This document shows, one piece after another, positions 44,325-57,086 of a stretch of 64,000 nucleotides of DNA; the first letter of the stretch is position 1, and each line of letters starts with the position of its first letter. The DNA lies in NCBI GenBank assembly GCA_029721515.1, contig CM056568.1, positions 2,542,001 to 2,606,000 of the forward strand. Direction: 5' to 3'. The notes below the pieces were generated by a model, which was given only the letters and a program-made list of their open reading frames with translations, was not told where the DNA came from and made no database searches. Source of the DNA: Synanceia verrucosa (Eukaryota; Chordata; Actinopteri; Perciformes; Synanceiidae). A program made the translations under genes and the position numbers.

Positions 44325-45078
44325 GCAATGGAAGATTATATCAACACCTCTCTCCAGGCTGGGCTCATTCATCCCTCTTCCTCGCCTGCAGGAGCAGGCT
44401 TCTCCTTTGTTAAGAAGAAGGATGGCACACTCTGCATCGACTATGCTCCTCTCAATCAGGTAACTGTTAAGAACCTTTATCCTCTCCCCCCTAATGTCTT
44501 CATCCTTCGAGCAGCTCCAAGCAGCCAATATATTCACCAAACTGGACCTATGCAACGCCTATCACCTGGTGAGGATAAGAGAGGGGGATGAGTGGAAGGC
44601 AGGGTTTAATACCCTGTCCGGACATCACGAATACCTTTCTGACTGTCAAATGCTCCTGCAGTTTTTCAGGCCCTAATCAATGATGTTCTCTGGGACTTTT
44701 TGGACCCATTGTTCGTTTACCTGGATAATATCCTCATCTTCTCCCCTGACCTCGAGACTCATCAGACCCATTTCAAGCAGGTACTGTCCCACCTCCTTCA
44801 GAACCAGCTTCTTTGTAAAGCAGAGAAATGTGTTTTTCATGCCGGGTCGGTGTCATTCCAAGAATTCCTTGTAGCCCCAGGACTCATCCAGATGAACCCA
44901 GCTAAAGTAAAAGCTGTGGCAGAGTGGCCAGTTCCGGATAGCCGGAAGAATGTGCAGCAATTCCTAGGATCTACCGCTGGTTTATCCAGAACTTCAGCAC
45001 AGTTGCTGCGCCTCTGCATGCACTAACCTCTCCTCAATAACCATTCCGGTGGTCTCCCGAGGCCAACAAGGCTGAGAC
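44325..45078 (+). pseudogene. Ty3/gypsy reverse transcriptase fragment
   Basis: The first frame reads AMEDYINTSLQAGLIHPSSS and FVKKKDGTLCIDY, the start of gypsy RT. The frame shifts near 44490 to LQAANIFTKLDLCNAYHLVR and shifts again after a small deletion near 44640 (conserved MPFG residues lost). It then continues as LFVYLDNILIFSPDLETHQT and KCVFHAGSVSF. The catalytic YLDD is YLDN, with AAT at 44727-44729. Similarity fades at WSPEANKAE near 45070. RNase H and integrase are absent. It is an inactive copy. Confidence 0.9.
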
Positions 45079-45164
45079 CTACATGGAATTGCCGAAAAAG
45101 TGTGTAATATGAGATCTTTAATAAAAACAGACATACACAGCATGACACTGGGTGCACTAAACTT

Positions 45165-45255
45165 CGAGGTGACATTGATCTGAGCTCTAAGTTCTGACTT
45201 CCAGTGAACGCACCATGAGGCAAACTCTCACCTCCCAGGGTCCTAAAGAGGAACC
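45165..45255 (-). repeat. hAT family A fragment, antisense
   Basis: AAGTTCTGACTTCCAGTG and CTCCCAGGGTCCTAAAGAGG are inverse to the start of copy 1 at 3575-3630. Confidence 0.6.
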
Positions 45256-47159
45256 CCCCCAAAAAAACTAGCTCCTATTTCTCAGTCACTATCACAACAT
45301 GCATTTGATACACGCACAGTACTTAGCAGAGTCACTTCTCTAATGGGATTCAATAACAATATGCATGTGTGTACATTTGAAAGACAAGACCACGTGTTTT
45401 ATATACTGTATGTCCTGTGATCTTCTCCCATTTGGGGAGTCAGCAGGATGGCTCCATCAGTCAAAGATAGACTGTCATGGAATAGCTTTCCTTTCACTTC
45501 CTCCAGTACAGCCCACCAGGCTAACCATGGCCAAGACGCTGCTGCTGAGTCAGCCTCCTCTTCTTCCTCCTCCTCCTCACTGTTCAGGCATCTCTGATGA
45601 CTCTGACAACCCTGAGCCTACATACCATAAACTGGATGAAAAATTAAATATTATATCAATTCTGGGTACAACAACATGCTTTACTCTGCTATTTAATGTC
45701 ATTCTTCCCCTCTAGTGTTGCTTTCATAGCAGTATCTTTGAAGCCACAAGTCATTGTGTGTACAGTGCTCTACTGTTAAACATGCAAATAAGCATTTGAA
45801 AGAACAATGGTGTGTGAAAACCCAGCTATGGCCAAAAAGAGCTGAGCAGTGTCAACATTAGGCCTGTTTTAAGGAGCCTGTAGCGCCCCTAAAATATTTA
45901 AGCCCCCTGTAGTGTGACAATGGGATAAAATAAAGAACTAAAGTTATCATGAAAACATCATAATTTTCTCAGTGTTTTCCCATCCTCCCAGCACTGACCC
46001 AAGAAACCCCCAGGTCACTAAGCAGTTTACGACTGGCCTGAGTAAACAACCCGAAAGAGGATCATCTAATCCTAACCCTGCAAATCCCAGGCTGTGCTGA
46101 GGCACAGATTAAGATTATGGCTACATCCTGCATTCCTGCATTCCTGCGCCTGACACAGACACACACAAGCACAGTTTATGGTTACAAGAGAAACCATTAC
46201 CTTTGCTTAGAACAGAAGAATTCATTTTGTAATAGTCAACTCTGCTTTAATTATTCCTCCTATGGTCATATAAGTAAAGTCTATTGTATGTCAAGGGTCG
46301 ATCCACACAGAGATCCTTCTTCTCCTGCTCTGACACAGAATGTGACACATACTAACCTTAACTGTGGAATAAGTCTACATATATAGATATATATAGACCC
46401 ACCTCTTACAATATGTAATGATACCATGGTTCATCTGTGTTGTGTAATTGGTTCATTAATTTCAATTCAATTGATCAGTTTTGTTCTATGATTTTCTGTC
46501 ATGTGGTGTTTGGTGTCGTTCTACAGCTGAGAGAGGGAAGTTTCAAGTAGAGAAGAATAAATAAAGTAAAACAATAGTATTCACATTAAAATAAGTAAAG
46601 AAAGAATATCATTTCATTTAACTTGTTGGATGGGGAGCGACCAGTGGTTAAACCCACTGGGCTGTATAAAGCCCACCATAAAACTGCAGCCTCAGCTGGT
46701 TTGAGGCTAGTCAAGTTTTGGTTTTCATCCTCTTCACTGCTTCTCTGTTCTCTCTCTCCCACATCCTGGGAGGAAGAGGGTGAGTGGACCAATGACCCAG
46801 AGACATGCTGCCCTTCTTAGGCCCAGCGCCTCACGCCATGAAGAAAAGCCTCTCCAGAGCTTCCAACCTGCTCCAAAGACAACTAAAGACTCTACATTCT
46901 GAATCCTGCATCCAGACAGTCTCTTTCATCCTGCATCCAGACCATCGATCTGCTTCTCTGCCCTGAACTAAAAAGTGAGTCAGCTCCTCTGCTCAGACAC
47001 AGGCTGCAGAAATGACTCCAGCCTCCATGAAGAAACTTCAAGAGAAGGAAAGACTGTCTACAGAAGACATGTTGAACTGGTGTGATGCCAGCAGACCTCC
47101 ATCTATGAGAGGCTGCACAGAAAAAAATGAGAGAGAAACTGAGAAGGAAATGCCAAGCC
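45256..47159. other. Unassigned stretch
   Basis: Several frames of up to 116 codons exist, but none has a domain I recognise. Sequence at 46640-47340 is less AT-rich and could be a transposon or transcript. Confidence 0.4.
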
Positions 47160-47225
47160 CTGTCAACCAAAGATGTCCAGAGATGACCAAGGATGTCCTC
47201 AGATGACCACCGATGTCCAAGAGAG
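47160..47225 (+). repeat. Short tandem of about 20-bp units
   Basis: GATGTCCAGAGATGACCAAG, then GATGTCCTCAGATGACCACC, then a partial unit. Confidence 0.65.
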
Positions 47226-47574
47226 AGCCAGTGGTGATGAAGCAACTCAAGCCAAAGTTGTCTGTGGGATCCAGCAGATCCACAAGACCGAGATCTAGAA
47301 CCTTCAGCCACTCCTCAGCAACACCTTCCATCCACGAACAGTGAGATGATACACATACATTTTCAGATGTTAAAGAGTTTGATGATTAGACACTAAATTT
47401 ATCGGCCAAATTTAGAGTTAATCTAGAAAACTGAATAATGCTGAATAATAAAACACTAAAAATTAAATTCATGATATTAAACTGCTCCACAATCTTCTCT
47501 GATGCCTCTCAAACTCTCAACTGCTGAACGAGGCACAAGACCTAAACCAAATTAAATTAACAACATTACAACTC

Positions 47575-48003
47575 TTAACTCTTTGAGTGCCAGCCATTTT
47601 TTTAAATTGAAAGTGCCTTGTTCCAGCGTTTTTGCCCATTTTTCAGTCATATTTCAGGACCCACAGAATATTTTGTACTGTCTCTGAAAACACAGAGGAG
47701 CTCAAATGAAAGAAGAGACTCTCTATTTCATCATGAAAAAAAAACCATTTGTTTTTACCTTGTTCTGTTCTTGTTTTATCTGGAGGAGAGTAGCCACTTT
47801 TTGTCCAGAATTTTGCTCTCTAATTATGATCGTCTCCATTTCCTGCTTTGATCTCTGTGGCGCATATTAACCCTTTGTGCCCTGACTAAAAATCACAGAA
47901 GCACGGAAATTACTCACAGCCTGTGGAACACCGTGATCAGTGACCCACTGTAAAAAAAAAACACTTTGATGGCGTTACTCGTCAATTGCGCCCAAAGAGT
48001 TAA
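47575..48003 (+). mobile_element. piggyBac-type MITE, copy 2
   Basis: TTAA on both sides (47575-47578 and 48000-48003), start CTCTTTGAGTGCC, end with the inverse CAAAGAG. It matches copy 1 over the interior (GACTCTCTATTTCATCATGA). 429 bp including duplications. No transposase. Confidence 0.88.
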
Positions 48004-48712
48004 TTTGGTTAATAGATAACCATCACCGAACTGGTCACATCAAATCAATGCCATGTATTCATCCATCACGTTTTCTTTTGTTATATTATTTTCTATTTTC
48101 TGTTTTATTATTATTATTGTTAGTAGTCTGGTCATGTAGTTTGTAAAATAATCATCTAATTTGTTATTTGATTTGTGTGTGTATATAAAGTATATTTTGT
48201 GTATATAAAGCAATTAAATCACTGTTCATTAGGTCAAGAACTCTGTAGCTCTCTGAGATTAAGAGACTATATTAATTAATGTCAAATTCATGTTTTCCCT
48301 ATTATAATAAAACTGGCGCCCTGATAATTCCTACTATTAAAATTAAAAGTTAGTGGGTTTATACCTGAAGCTGAGTGTCATCACTCTCCATTACAATTTG
48401 TGACAATTCATGGTTCATGATTAAAAACTTGAGAGTTATTGGTTATAAATACATAATTTGATATTAATTAATGATTGATTAAATGTGCTCTAAAGTATTT
48501 ATGCTACACCCCCCTAAATAATTTGAAGTTGTTTTTTTTTTCCTTCAAAAAAATGCAAACACTTTCAATATAAATAGGCCAGAATGTGAGTTTAAATAAT
48601 TGTTGAAAAACACATACGAAAGTGCTCCCTAACATGATGAAGTGCCCTCTTGGGAGGCAAAATTGTGCACTATTTTTTTTTCTTCTTTTTGCTCCTGCAC
48701 TTCAAAAAGTCT

Positions 48713-48715
<3 letters not shown>
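48004..48715. other. Unassigned stretch
   Basis: Strongly AT-rich, no gene recognised. Confidence 0.5.

Positions 48716-48778
<63 letters not shown>
48716..48778 (+). repeat. (TA)n followed by (GA)n
   Basis: About 22 TA units run directly into about nine GA units. Confidence 0.98.
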
Positions 48779-49124
48779 CACTTTCTTGTTCTTTGTTTCT
48801 TTTTGCTTGTTGATAACATCGCACAATATGCACACTTACTCATCCACGTAATGAGGATGGTGGACGATAGGCCTGTTTCCTCACGCCTGCCTATCTGCCT
48901 GTGACTTACTGATTTTATAGAGCATGGCCATGGCTTCATTGAGTGATTGTTGTCCTCATCTGCTCCACTGATTCAATGTAGCTGCTCCCACTGAAGCCCT
49001 GTCACACTGAAATGGGATTTCACAGGACAGTTTTTGTTTGCCTGCCCTCACTACGCCCCCATGTGATCGCCTCAGTGTCCCCTGTCTTGTTTCAACATTC
49101 CCTCAACACCTTAGTCTCCTCACA

Positions 49125-49345
49125 TTATGTGATTATGCTTACCTAATCATGAGCATAAACAAGCAAACAATTAATCTTAATTATGAATTTATTTCAGATT
49201 TCTGTCCGCGGCTTCACATGAGGACGGCTGCAGTTATAAATCAAAGTTCGACATGCGATGCATCCCAGAGGTGTTGTCAAAGTGAAGAACTATATTATTA
49301 TGATAAGCAATTAGAGCACAAGGTTAATGAAAGCACGCTCAAGTT
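49125..49345. promoter_or_regulatory. Candidate conserved non-coding element
   Basis: A non-repetitive segment with ACAATTAATCTTAATTATGA, GATAAGCAATTAGAGC and a central GC-richer block. The homeodomain-like words and complexity resemble vertebrate enhancers. Inference only. Confidence 0.28.
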
Positions 49346-50057
49346 CCTGATAAGTGGTAAATGAAATAAGGAAAATAACTGACATCAAAGTATACTAACG
49401 CAGCGGGCTGATGCTTGACTTAAACTGATTTGACTGCATTTTCAATGGTGTGTGGGTGTGTTGACGTGGACTTTGTTCACCTGCTGCAGAGCACTCAGGA
49501 GTTTTCTCCTTCATATCTGATGTACTTTCTCCAAACAGAGACTCACTTTCCTTTCTAACCACAGCTACCAGACAAAACTGCAGTGCTTTCTAATGCAGTA
49601 TGTGAATCCAGCAATGAGATCAGATGGCTGCAAAAAAATAATAAAATGAAATGATAACCACCGCATTGAAGAAATTCAAACAAGTTACTTCACAAATGTA
49701 ATAAACCACTGAATTAAGGTGTGAAATGATGCACTTCACAGCAGCCACACCCTGCTACAGCTGAATTTAACTTACAGTATGTGTACAAACAGAAAAAAGT
49801 CACTGTGGTGTCATAAGCAGCCAACCTGTAGCAAGCTGATCCTGGATGACTTAACATCAATTTATGCTGGCTGCATCCACGTGGGTCTGCATGACAAAAT
49901 CATTATCTGCCTTCATCCTGCAAAGGACTATATGCAGACTGAATACACTATAAGCACCATTAGTAATGCAATTATTACATTTTAACTGTAATCCCTTACA
50001 CTAAACCTGAAAAGGCATTAACATTTCTATAATGCATTACCCTGTTGCTGGACCAAC

Positions 50058-50618
50058 CAGTGTTGGGGTTAACACGTTACTAAGTGGTGTTACTGTAACT
50101 AGAGTTTATTTGTGTGTAACAGTAATGTAAAGAGTCACTGTGGTTAACTTAATCATATTACAGTTACTGTTGAAAAAACTTTACGTTCTTCAACTCTCTT
50201 TATATCAGGAGGACAGAAGAACAAATCAAATGTCTCTTTTCCTGTTTGATGAACTTTCATCATGACTCATGAACAAAGATGGAGGAGCTGGTTAAGACGT
50301 CTTTAGATGGAAATATGAACATTACTGAGGATTTATTGATCTAAAGGAACCAGAATGAGATGGTAAAGAAGTGAGAATACTTTTACTGTGAAGGACTGTC
50401 TGGACACTGTTCACTACTTCCTGACAGGAACTTTATTTTGAAATTACCTGGTGGTGGAGTTATTGTGCATTTCAGGTGATGTTACAGGGTAATCCAAAGG
50501 TTATGTAACTAGCAGTGTGCTGAATTATTTCAGCAGCGAGTAATCGAGTAAAGTAAGGGATTTCATTGAAAGAATAACTAGTAATCCATTACTTTTTGGA
50601 GTAACTACCCCAACACTG
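50058..50618 (+). mobile_element. hAT non-autonomous element 1 of an adjacent pair
   Basis: Starts CAGTGTTGGGGT and ends ACCCCAACACTG, a 12-bp inverted repeat, with GTTACT-type subterminal words. The 8-bp flanks GGACCAAC and CTGACAAC match only at their last four bases. The interior is non-coding. Confidence 0.8.
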
Positions 50619-50626
50619 CTGACAAC

Positions 50627-51206
50627 CAGTGATGGGAATATTGGTATTAAAATAAAAGGCATTGCTTTTTCAGTAAATGAAAAAGTAAATGTAATTACCA
50701 TTTCCATCGACAGTGCATTTTTGCAAATTTGGTGCATTCTAAAAAATTTTAAATTGTAAAAATGTAAAACTTTTTTTTATTACATTACAGTATTTGCAGA
50801 GAGTTAAGCCCTCCATATTGTTGAACTGTTTACTTTTATTGTTAATGTTTATGTATAGAGAGTTAAAAACACTGTGTATTTTTGTGATGAAAAAAATACT
50901 TGAAGTCCAGTATGTTTACCACGTGTGGTTTGTTGAGGTGCAATAAAGATTCCATGCAGTTCTACTCTATGCAACTGGCTTGGGAAACTTGCTTAGAAAA
51001 AAATATCCTAATTCTTGGACATATGTAAACTTAAAAAATAATGTAATAGTTACTTCCCTTGGTAACTAGTTACTTTTACAGTGGAGTAATTCACCAACTT
51101 TTTTTTTTTACTTTTTGGGAGAAGAAACTAATAACAATAATAAGAATAAGAATAATAACAAACTATAATAACTAATTTCTTGTTAAAAGTAACAAGCCCA
51201 ACACTG
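50627..51206 (+). mobile_element. hAT non-autonomous element 2 of an adjacent pair
   Basis: Starts CAGTGATGGGAATA and ends GCCCAACACTG. Flanks CTGACAAC (50619-50626) and ATGACAGC (51207-51214) agree at 6 of 8 positions. It is AT-rich and carries no transposase. Confidence 0.75.
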
Positions 51207-51389
51207 ATGACAGCACACTGTCAGTGTCAGTTTTCCACTTTCTTTTCAAAATAAACTTCACCAGTGGAGTATATATAGTATGTACACTATGTGTAAATTA
51301 AGGATACAGGCTGTTGTATGTTTTATAGTGAGATAAGATGAAGCATGAAGGTCTCAGTGTTTTATTTTATAATGTTGCTTTTTACATGC

Positions 51390-51455
51390 TGTATGTTTTT
51401 CCTATGTTTTTTTGTATGTATAGTTGTAATGGGGATCTTAATAAACTAAATTAAA
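51390..51455 (+). mobile_element. LINE-type 3' tail
   Basis: GTAATGGGGATCTTAATAAA followed by CTAAATTAAACTC is the usual 3' end of a fish LINE group; the body is truncated. Confidence 0.45.
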
Positions 51456-51949
51456 CTCAAGGACTCATATAAACAGAAGGAAGATCAAACCCACGACCAC
51501 TCGACCCACAGAGCTCCAGCCGTCCAGCACAAACACTGTGATCGGTCCAATGAAGACAGGATGAGCAGAATATGTTTCTTGCCATAATAACTTTCCAAAG
51601 AGCTCCTTCTTGAATAGTTTTTTGCTTCAAGTAACATCAGTGGCAACATTTCAGTGAATATGCACCGGTTTATTGTTTTATAGTGAGACATGATAAATGA
51701 GACTAGATTAGAAAGAATTTATGAGCTGATAGGATTCACATGATGGGGTCAAACAAATGCACTGGTTTAGAACCAGATCATCTTAATATCTGACAAGACT
51801 CAGAACTGGACTCCCAAGGTCATATTTTTATTTCTTATGTAGCGGTGATGCAGCCTCTTGACACAAAGTGCGTCAGGTACAGTGAGCACTTAGACTACAC
51901 AGGGCAGCTTTATCCTTTTTAATGAATTTCCTTTAGATCCTCGGGAGTA
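51456..51949. other. Unassigned stretch
   Basis: No recognised gene. A weak B-box-like word (inverse of GATCAAACCCACGAC) lies at 51485. Confidence 0.4.
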
Positions 51950-52110
51950 ACTAGTACTCCTTTGCCAGAAACAGAGCTGCCCCCAAGTACCAATTCATTT
52001 GTGGTAATTTAATTAAACACAAATGTCCACCCCTTTCTTCTTCATGCTTAATGTGCAGCCTTAAGTGGGGCCTGAACAAATCTCAGCATAAATTAAGCAG
52101 GCGGCAGAGT
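51950..52110. promoter_or_regulatory. Candidate conserved non-coding element
   Basis: A non-repetitive segment containing GTGGTAATTTAATTAAACAC, TTCATGCTTAATGTGCAGCC and CATAAATTAAGCAGG. Enhancer-like by composition only. Confidence 0.28.
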
Positions 52111-52329
52111 ACAGCCTGTTTATGTCAGCAGACTGATTCATGACTATGGCGCAATACAAAAACAAAACCAAAAAGAAAACCAGAAACAATAAATATGTAT
52201 TGTCCAAAATAAACATACAAATAAGCAAACAAAATGTTAATTACTTTATTATTAATTATTTTATCATTCTTGCAGTTTGAATAAGTTTTTTATAGTTATC
52301 ATTTTAATATTATTATTATTATTATTATT

Positions 52330-52443
52330 ATATGTAATATGTGATTAATCTGCGTTAACACATTAAATTGTGCAACAATAACTCCATTTGAACAAACTGC
52401 CTGGAATGCGTTGCCAGAGACGTGCTAATTTTGACAGCCCTAA
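52330..52443 (-). mobile_element. hAT terminus fragment
   Basis: The segment ends GCTAATTTTGACAGCCCTAA, the inverse of the fish hAT terminus seen at 19151, and includes TCTGCGTTAACACATT. It shares 35 bp with 29.4 kb. Confidence 0.6.
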
Positions 52444-54002
52444 TACATAATACCTGTAAAATCAGAGCGACACCACATTGGCTCTAATAAGCACTGTGTT
52501 TATCCTTTTTGTTCATTTTTAATTAAAATTTAAATTAATACTTTAAAGATGCTCTTTGGTGGATTATTTGTTTGCTGAATTACAGGAGAAGCTTGGACAG
52601 AGTCAGTTAGTTACTTAGTTATTCGTTAGTTACTGTGTTGTTAGTTTCCTTGATTTTTTTGAATGGAGTTCTGCTTCATGACCTGCCAGCACGTCTCTGG
52701 AAACGCATTACAGACAGTTTGTCAAAGCAGAGTTACCGTTAACATGTTAAATTTGACAATGAACATGATGTTTATATTAAGCTCCCTCTTTCCAACACAC
52801 ACACTCACTCACAACCAGCACACACTTCACAAGAACATATTCATCTTTTATGGCATTTATTCTGTTTTCTCCCTCAAACTTAAATTTTTGTTCCTATCCA
52901 TATTGGTGTGAAGCTTCAATTATGATCTTTTTTTCGCTACTATAGCACCACAGTATTAAAAAATATTTTTGGGATCATTTTGAGGCCCTTTTAATCAGCA
53001 TCATTGGAAACAACTATGGGGATGCTCACACACTCTTGCAGAAGAGACCAGTACATCTACTTCTCATCAGTGACACTCATTCAGAAGCCATAAGTTCCCT
53101 CAGTCTTGAGCTCACTCTAATGCAGAGATGATGGGAGGCCAGGATGACTAAGTGAGTCTCTAAGTGGTCTAAATGATGATGAGTGAGCAAGTGGCGTGAT
53201 TGTGGTACTAAAGGGAGCGCTGCTGTCTTCCTCCGCCATGATGGGAGGGCTCTGGAAACATTTAACATGCAGGTGTTTTTGTTTAGTGATGTCAACCCAG
53301 CTCGCTGCTCCGCTCAGCCAAGTCTCCTTCGAACAATTAAACAAGTAAATACCAGCAAGGTTGGAGTATGTCTGGTTGAAGAATCATAAAAAAAAAAAAT
53401 ATGAAAGTTTGATGCCTCACTTTAACAATGAGTTGGAAACACTTTTTTAATGAAATGTAAACTATTACAACGTCTCGCTCTTTAATGGCACTAAAGGTTA
53501 TTTTGTTATTTTTCCTGCATTTTCTTATGAATGTCTGGCAACATGAGCCATCAGTGGGCCTGCGACGGATAACAAAACTCCTTGGTTAGATTTAAAAATT
53601 CAAAATTTAAAAAACACTGAATTTTGGTTTCACACTGGACATGAACAGGAGTCTCCTGGTGAATATCTGTAGACCCATTCACGCCCTCCTTATGCAAACT
53701 GACCAACCTGGATTAGCCCAACATTTCACATCATGATGAAGCATTTTTTTTCACACCACAGAGTTTTGTGTTGTGAAATGACTCTTGCATGGTTAGACTT
53801 GTATTTGTCAAAATGAAATTCTCAAAAGACAACAAATATAAAGATGAAATAAGTCAAGAGCACTTGATGGAAAGTCATTGTCAGCGGTGGTTGGACCCTT
53901 CCACCAACAGCACTCTCTCTCATTATTCATCTCTAGCTCTGAGCGCAGTATATTCAAATCTCCTTGAGTCTTGAGAGGACAAGAAACTCAATCATCATTC
54001 AA
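52444..54002. other. Unassigned stretch
   Basis: No coding frame with recognisable features; no element ends. Confidence 0.45.
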
Positions 54003-54420
54003 CAACTATGTATCCTACTCAGGGGCTTTAGGGGTCTGGATCTGGTCCAGCTTCACTGGATGAAGGTGGTTCACCCTGGACTGACCAGCAGACCATCAGA
54101 GGACCAACTCATAGAGACAGAAAGCATTCACACTGACTGATTCACACCTAGAAACAGTTTAGAGTCACTAGGTAACCTGAGCTGACTGTGTTTGGACTGA
54201 GGAAGCTGGACTGAAGAGAACAAGAAAGAACAAGAGAGAACCAAGAAAGAACCAGTGAGAACCAAGAGAGAACCAGAGAGAACCAGAGAGAACCAGTGAG
54301 AACCCTCTCTACCACAGGGAGAACATGCAGACTCCACACAGAAGCACCCAGATCAGATCAGACTAGAACCAGAGACCCTCTTGGAACCAGAGCTAACCAC
54401 TGCACCAGCAGCACCAGTCT
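54003..54420 (-). mobile_element. V-SINE type SINE, copy 3, with internal minisatellite
   Basis: On the minus strand the head GGTGCAGTGGTTAGC (A box) is followed by the V-SINE block GTGTGGAGTCTGCATGTTCT. Where copies 1 and 2 read GGGTTCTCTCC once, this copy has an expanded array of GGTTCTCTCT-like units (54225-54305). It then resumes with TAGGTGTGAA, GTCTCTATG and GTCCAGGGTGAACC. It is more diverged than the other two and its target duplication was not found. Confidence 0.8.
54225..54305 (+). repeat. Minisatellite within the SINE (AGAACCAAGA-type units)
   Basis: About eight units of 10-11 bp (GAGAACCAGA, AAGAACAAGA and variants) occupy the SINE core. Confidence 0.85.
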
Positions 54421-56384
54421 TCAAAACACATCTTCTAAAACTCCTGGAAAAACAAGAGAGAGAGAAAAAGAAGTGTGAACAAAGTTCAGCTTTCTTCATT
54501 AAATGTTTGTTCCTTTCATCACAAAGATTTATTTATATCAAGCTCACAGCAGCTTTCTCAATCAGTTTATTCATGAGGCATGCTGTAGGCGTAGCTGGTA
54601 GGCGTATTGTGTGTTTAAATAGCTCTCCGATATTTACACAGATCATCTCATTCCACATCAGTGTTCGCTCAGTAGTGAGCAGGATGCCTCTGTCTCCCCT
54701 CCTCTGTACTTTGTGAAGGTTACTTACACCTACGCATCTCCTAAACTTAATATCCCTTATAAACAAACTTAATTAGTGGGAAGTGATGTTCGCAGGGCTT
54801 AAGTGTGAGCTCTGCTGTTGGGTGGGGGTGCAAACAGCTGCTGATAATCACCTTGCATTTTCAGACTTGTTAACGGGGGTGGGGGGGGATGGGGGCTATA
54901 TTCAGTGTTGCCATGGCAGCTTGTTGCGAGCAGATGACATGGTGCGTGACAAAAGTTGCCGATGGACGGTGCACGGAGTGCGTGTCAACCCCGGCAGTAA
55001 CCACGGCAGCAGAGATGGTGTGCATGTGTTATTGATGCTATTTAAACATCAGCACAAAATACTTTTTTTGAAAAAAGTAGCAGAGAAAGTTGTGCAGGCT
55101 TGTGTGTTTTACATTATTTATATTGACAATAACGCTGTGATAAACAACGGCAGTGGAAAGAGGCATTTAGGGATAATCCAGCTCATGTTGTGGATCAGGA
55201 CTGGATGTTTGAAGGTGTGATGAGGGTTATTCTGGATATTTATCACAGAGCAGGAACACATCCTGGTTTAATGAGCAACTTACTTTATGACTGTAATGTA
55301 CACCACTAAAAAACAGTCCCGGAAGAAATAACTTATGTAATAACTGATGATTATTTTCAGGGTTGGGAAAAATGATTCAACACTTCATAATAATTGAGAA
55401 AACACACAATGCACATATAAACTTTAGGTCTTGAGAGGATGATAAGCAGTAATGACAATAATTATGACGCGTGAGAAAATAGCAATTAGGCTTTGCTTTG
55501 TTTCTTCCCTTCCCTTTTTAATTGAATACTTTTTATACTTTTGTATAAAAAACAGTTTAGTGTCTCATTTCATAGTCTTATTTCAACTATCTAATGCTCG
55601 GTCTTCAAGAGCAAACAGCAGTAATATGGCCACATTTGTACTTGTTACTATTTTTTGGACTTAAAAATAACCCTAACTTTAATCTCAACCAAAGCTCATA
55701 CGGCAATCAAATTAAACTGTTCACATGAAGGATAATGGAGATAATGTTCATGAGACTCGACTTTATGCATTATTAAGCATCAAAGTTCAGCTCTGGAACT
55801 CTGTAAGAGCATGATGGTTATTAGATTATTAACATGAGATTATGAGCACAGTGCATGATAATGTCCAGTCCAGTTCTTTGTGGAACAGTATAGCTGATCC
55901 TGATCCTGAACCATGTGCAGTTCATAAATGTAGAACCTTCATTCACTCAAAAAGGCATTGCATCTAAACGTAATAAAGCTGGCCATTACATTTGACATTG
56001 TAGTATAACTGGAAAAACAATTTAGTCCTAAATGAGTATAATCTCTAGGAGACAGTGTTGTGCTGGTGAATGGACCCTGCACTTTTTTATCTGTTTTCCA
56101 TTGTCAAAAGTTGTGCTTGTTAATAAACAGGATGTGTCACTTGTTGTCGCACTTTGTAACTGTCTGAAAGTCACTGCGAGTTCATTAAAAGTGCATTCTC
56201 TATCAAAAGGTGATGCAAAAAAAATATTAGTTATCATTATAACAGTATATAACAACTGTTAAATATCAGTGTGGACACAGATTCATCTCACAATAAGATC
56301 TCTGCTTTCACCTTTATTTTTTAAATGTGAATTTTTAGGCACCATATTCCATATTCTGCATCAAGTTATGGTATAAGATAATAT
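54421..56384. other. Unassigned stretch
   Basis: Contains frames up to 145 codons (54783-55220) with no domain I recognise. No element ends located. Confidence 0.4.
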
Positions 56385-56640
56385 AATAATCCTTTATTTG
56401 TCCCACTAACGGGGAAATTCACAATGTCCCAGGAGCAAAGTGGATGTAGGAACATCAGAAAATGAAAAGCGTATATGAAGAACATGCCCACACATGCAGG
56501 CAACAAAGAAAAATAAGTCAAAGATTTGAATGTAATTTTCTTTTTATAGTAGTAAAAAAGTAAGACAATAACAACAATAAGAAAGTAATAGAATAAGTAA
56601 TAATAAAAATAAGAAGGAATATTTATGTCATGTACTAAAA
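56385..56640 (-). mobile_element. LINE-type 3' end, antisense
   Basis: The inverse of GATAATATAATAATCCTTTA and CGGGGAAATTCAC gives GTGAATTTCCCCG followed by AATAAAGG and an ATTATCTTAT-like tail, a well-known fish LINE/SINE terminus. The upstream body is AT-rich and uncertain. Confidence 0.55.
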
Positions 56641-57086
56641 ATACAAATTATCATAGCCTGTTAAATGAAACATTTAACATATGGATATTACTAATTCATT
56701 GTATAATAAAATATAAAATAAAATATAAAAAAAGGTGTTAGTTTGCTGTGAAAAATAGTGGAAATGGACTACAGCCACCACTAGTTCAGTGTCTCCTGGG
56801 GGAACTAGGGGTTGAACCACCAACCTTGTGATTACAAGGTCCACCCTCAGAAATTATGAATTTATCAGTGATCTTTTTTTTTTCAACATCCTCACAGCTG
56901 TGTGCTTCAGCTTTTGTCTGTCAGGATCATGACGGGGCTGAGCAGCAGCAGAGCGGTATATGATGAGGATGAGCAGGAGCAGCTTCGCTGGGTGAAAATC
57001 CCCCTCAGACTCAACTCTGAAAGAAGTGGAAATAGCCTCACTTCCCTCTTTTTCTACCCACCTAAGGCTCAGGGTGAACTCTGCCT

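Noticed and set aside
46892..47331. 139-codon minus-strand frame
   Set aside because: It runs through a short tandem repeat and has no recognisable domain.
54128..54339. Repetitive Leu/Ser/Phe frames
   Set aside because: They come from the minisatellite in the SINE core.
54783..55220. 145-codon frame as a host exon
   Set aside because: No domain, no convincing splice sites, composition like its surroundings.
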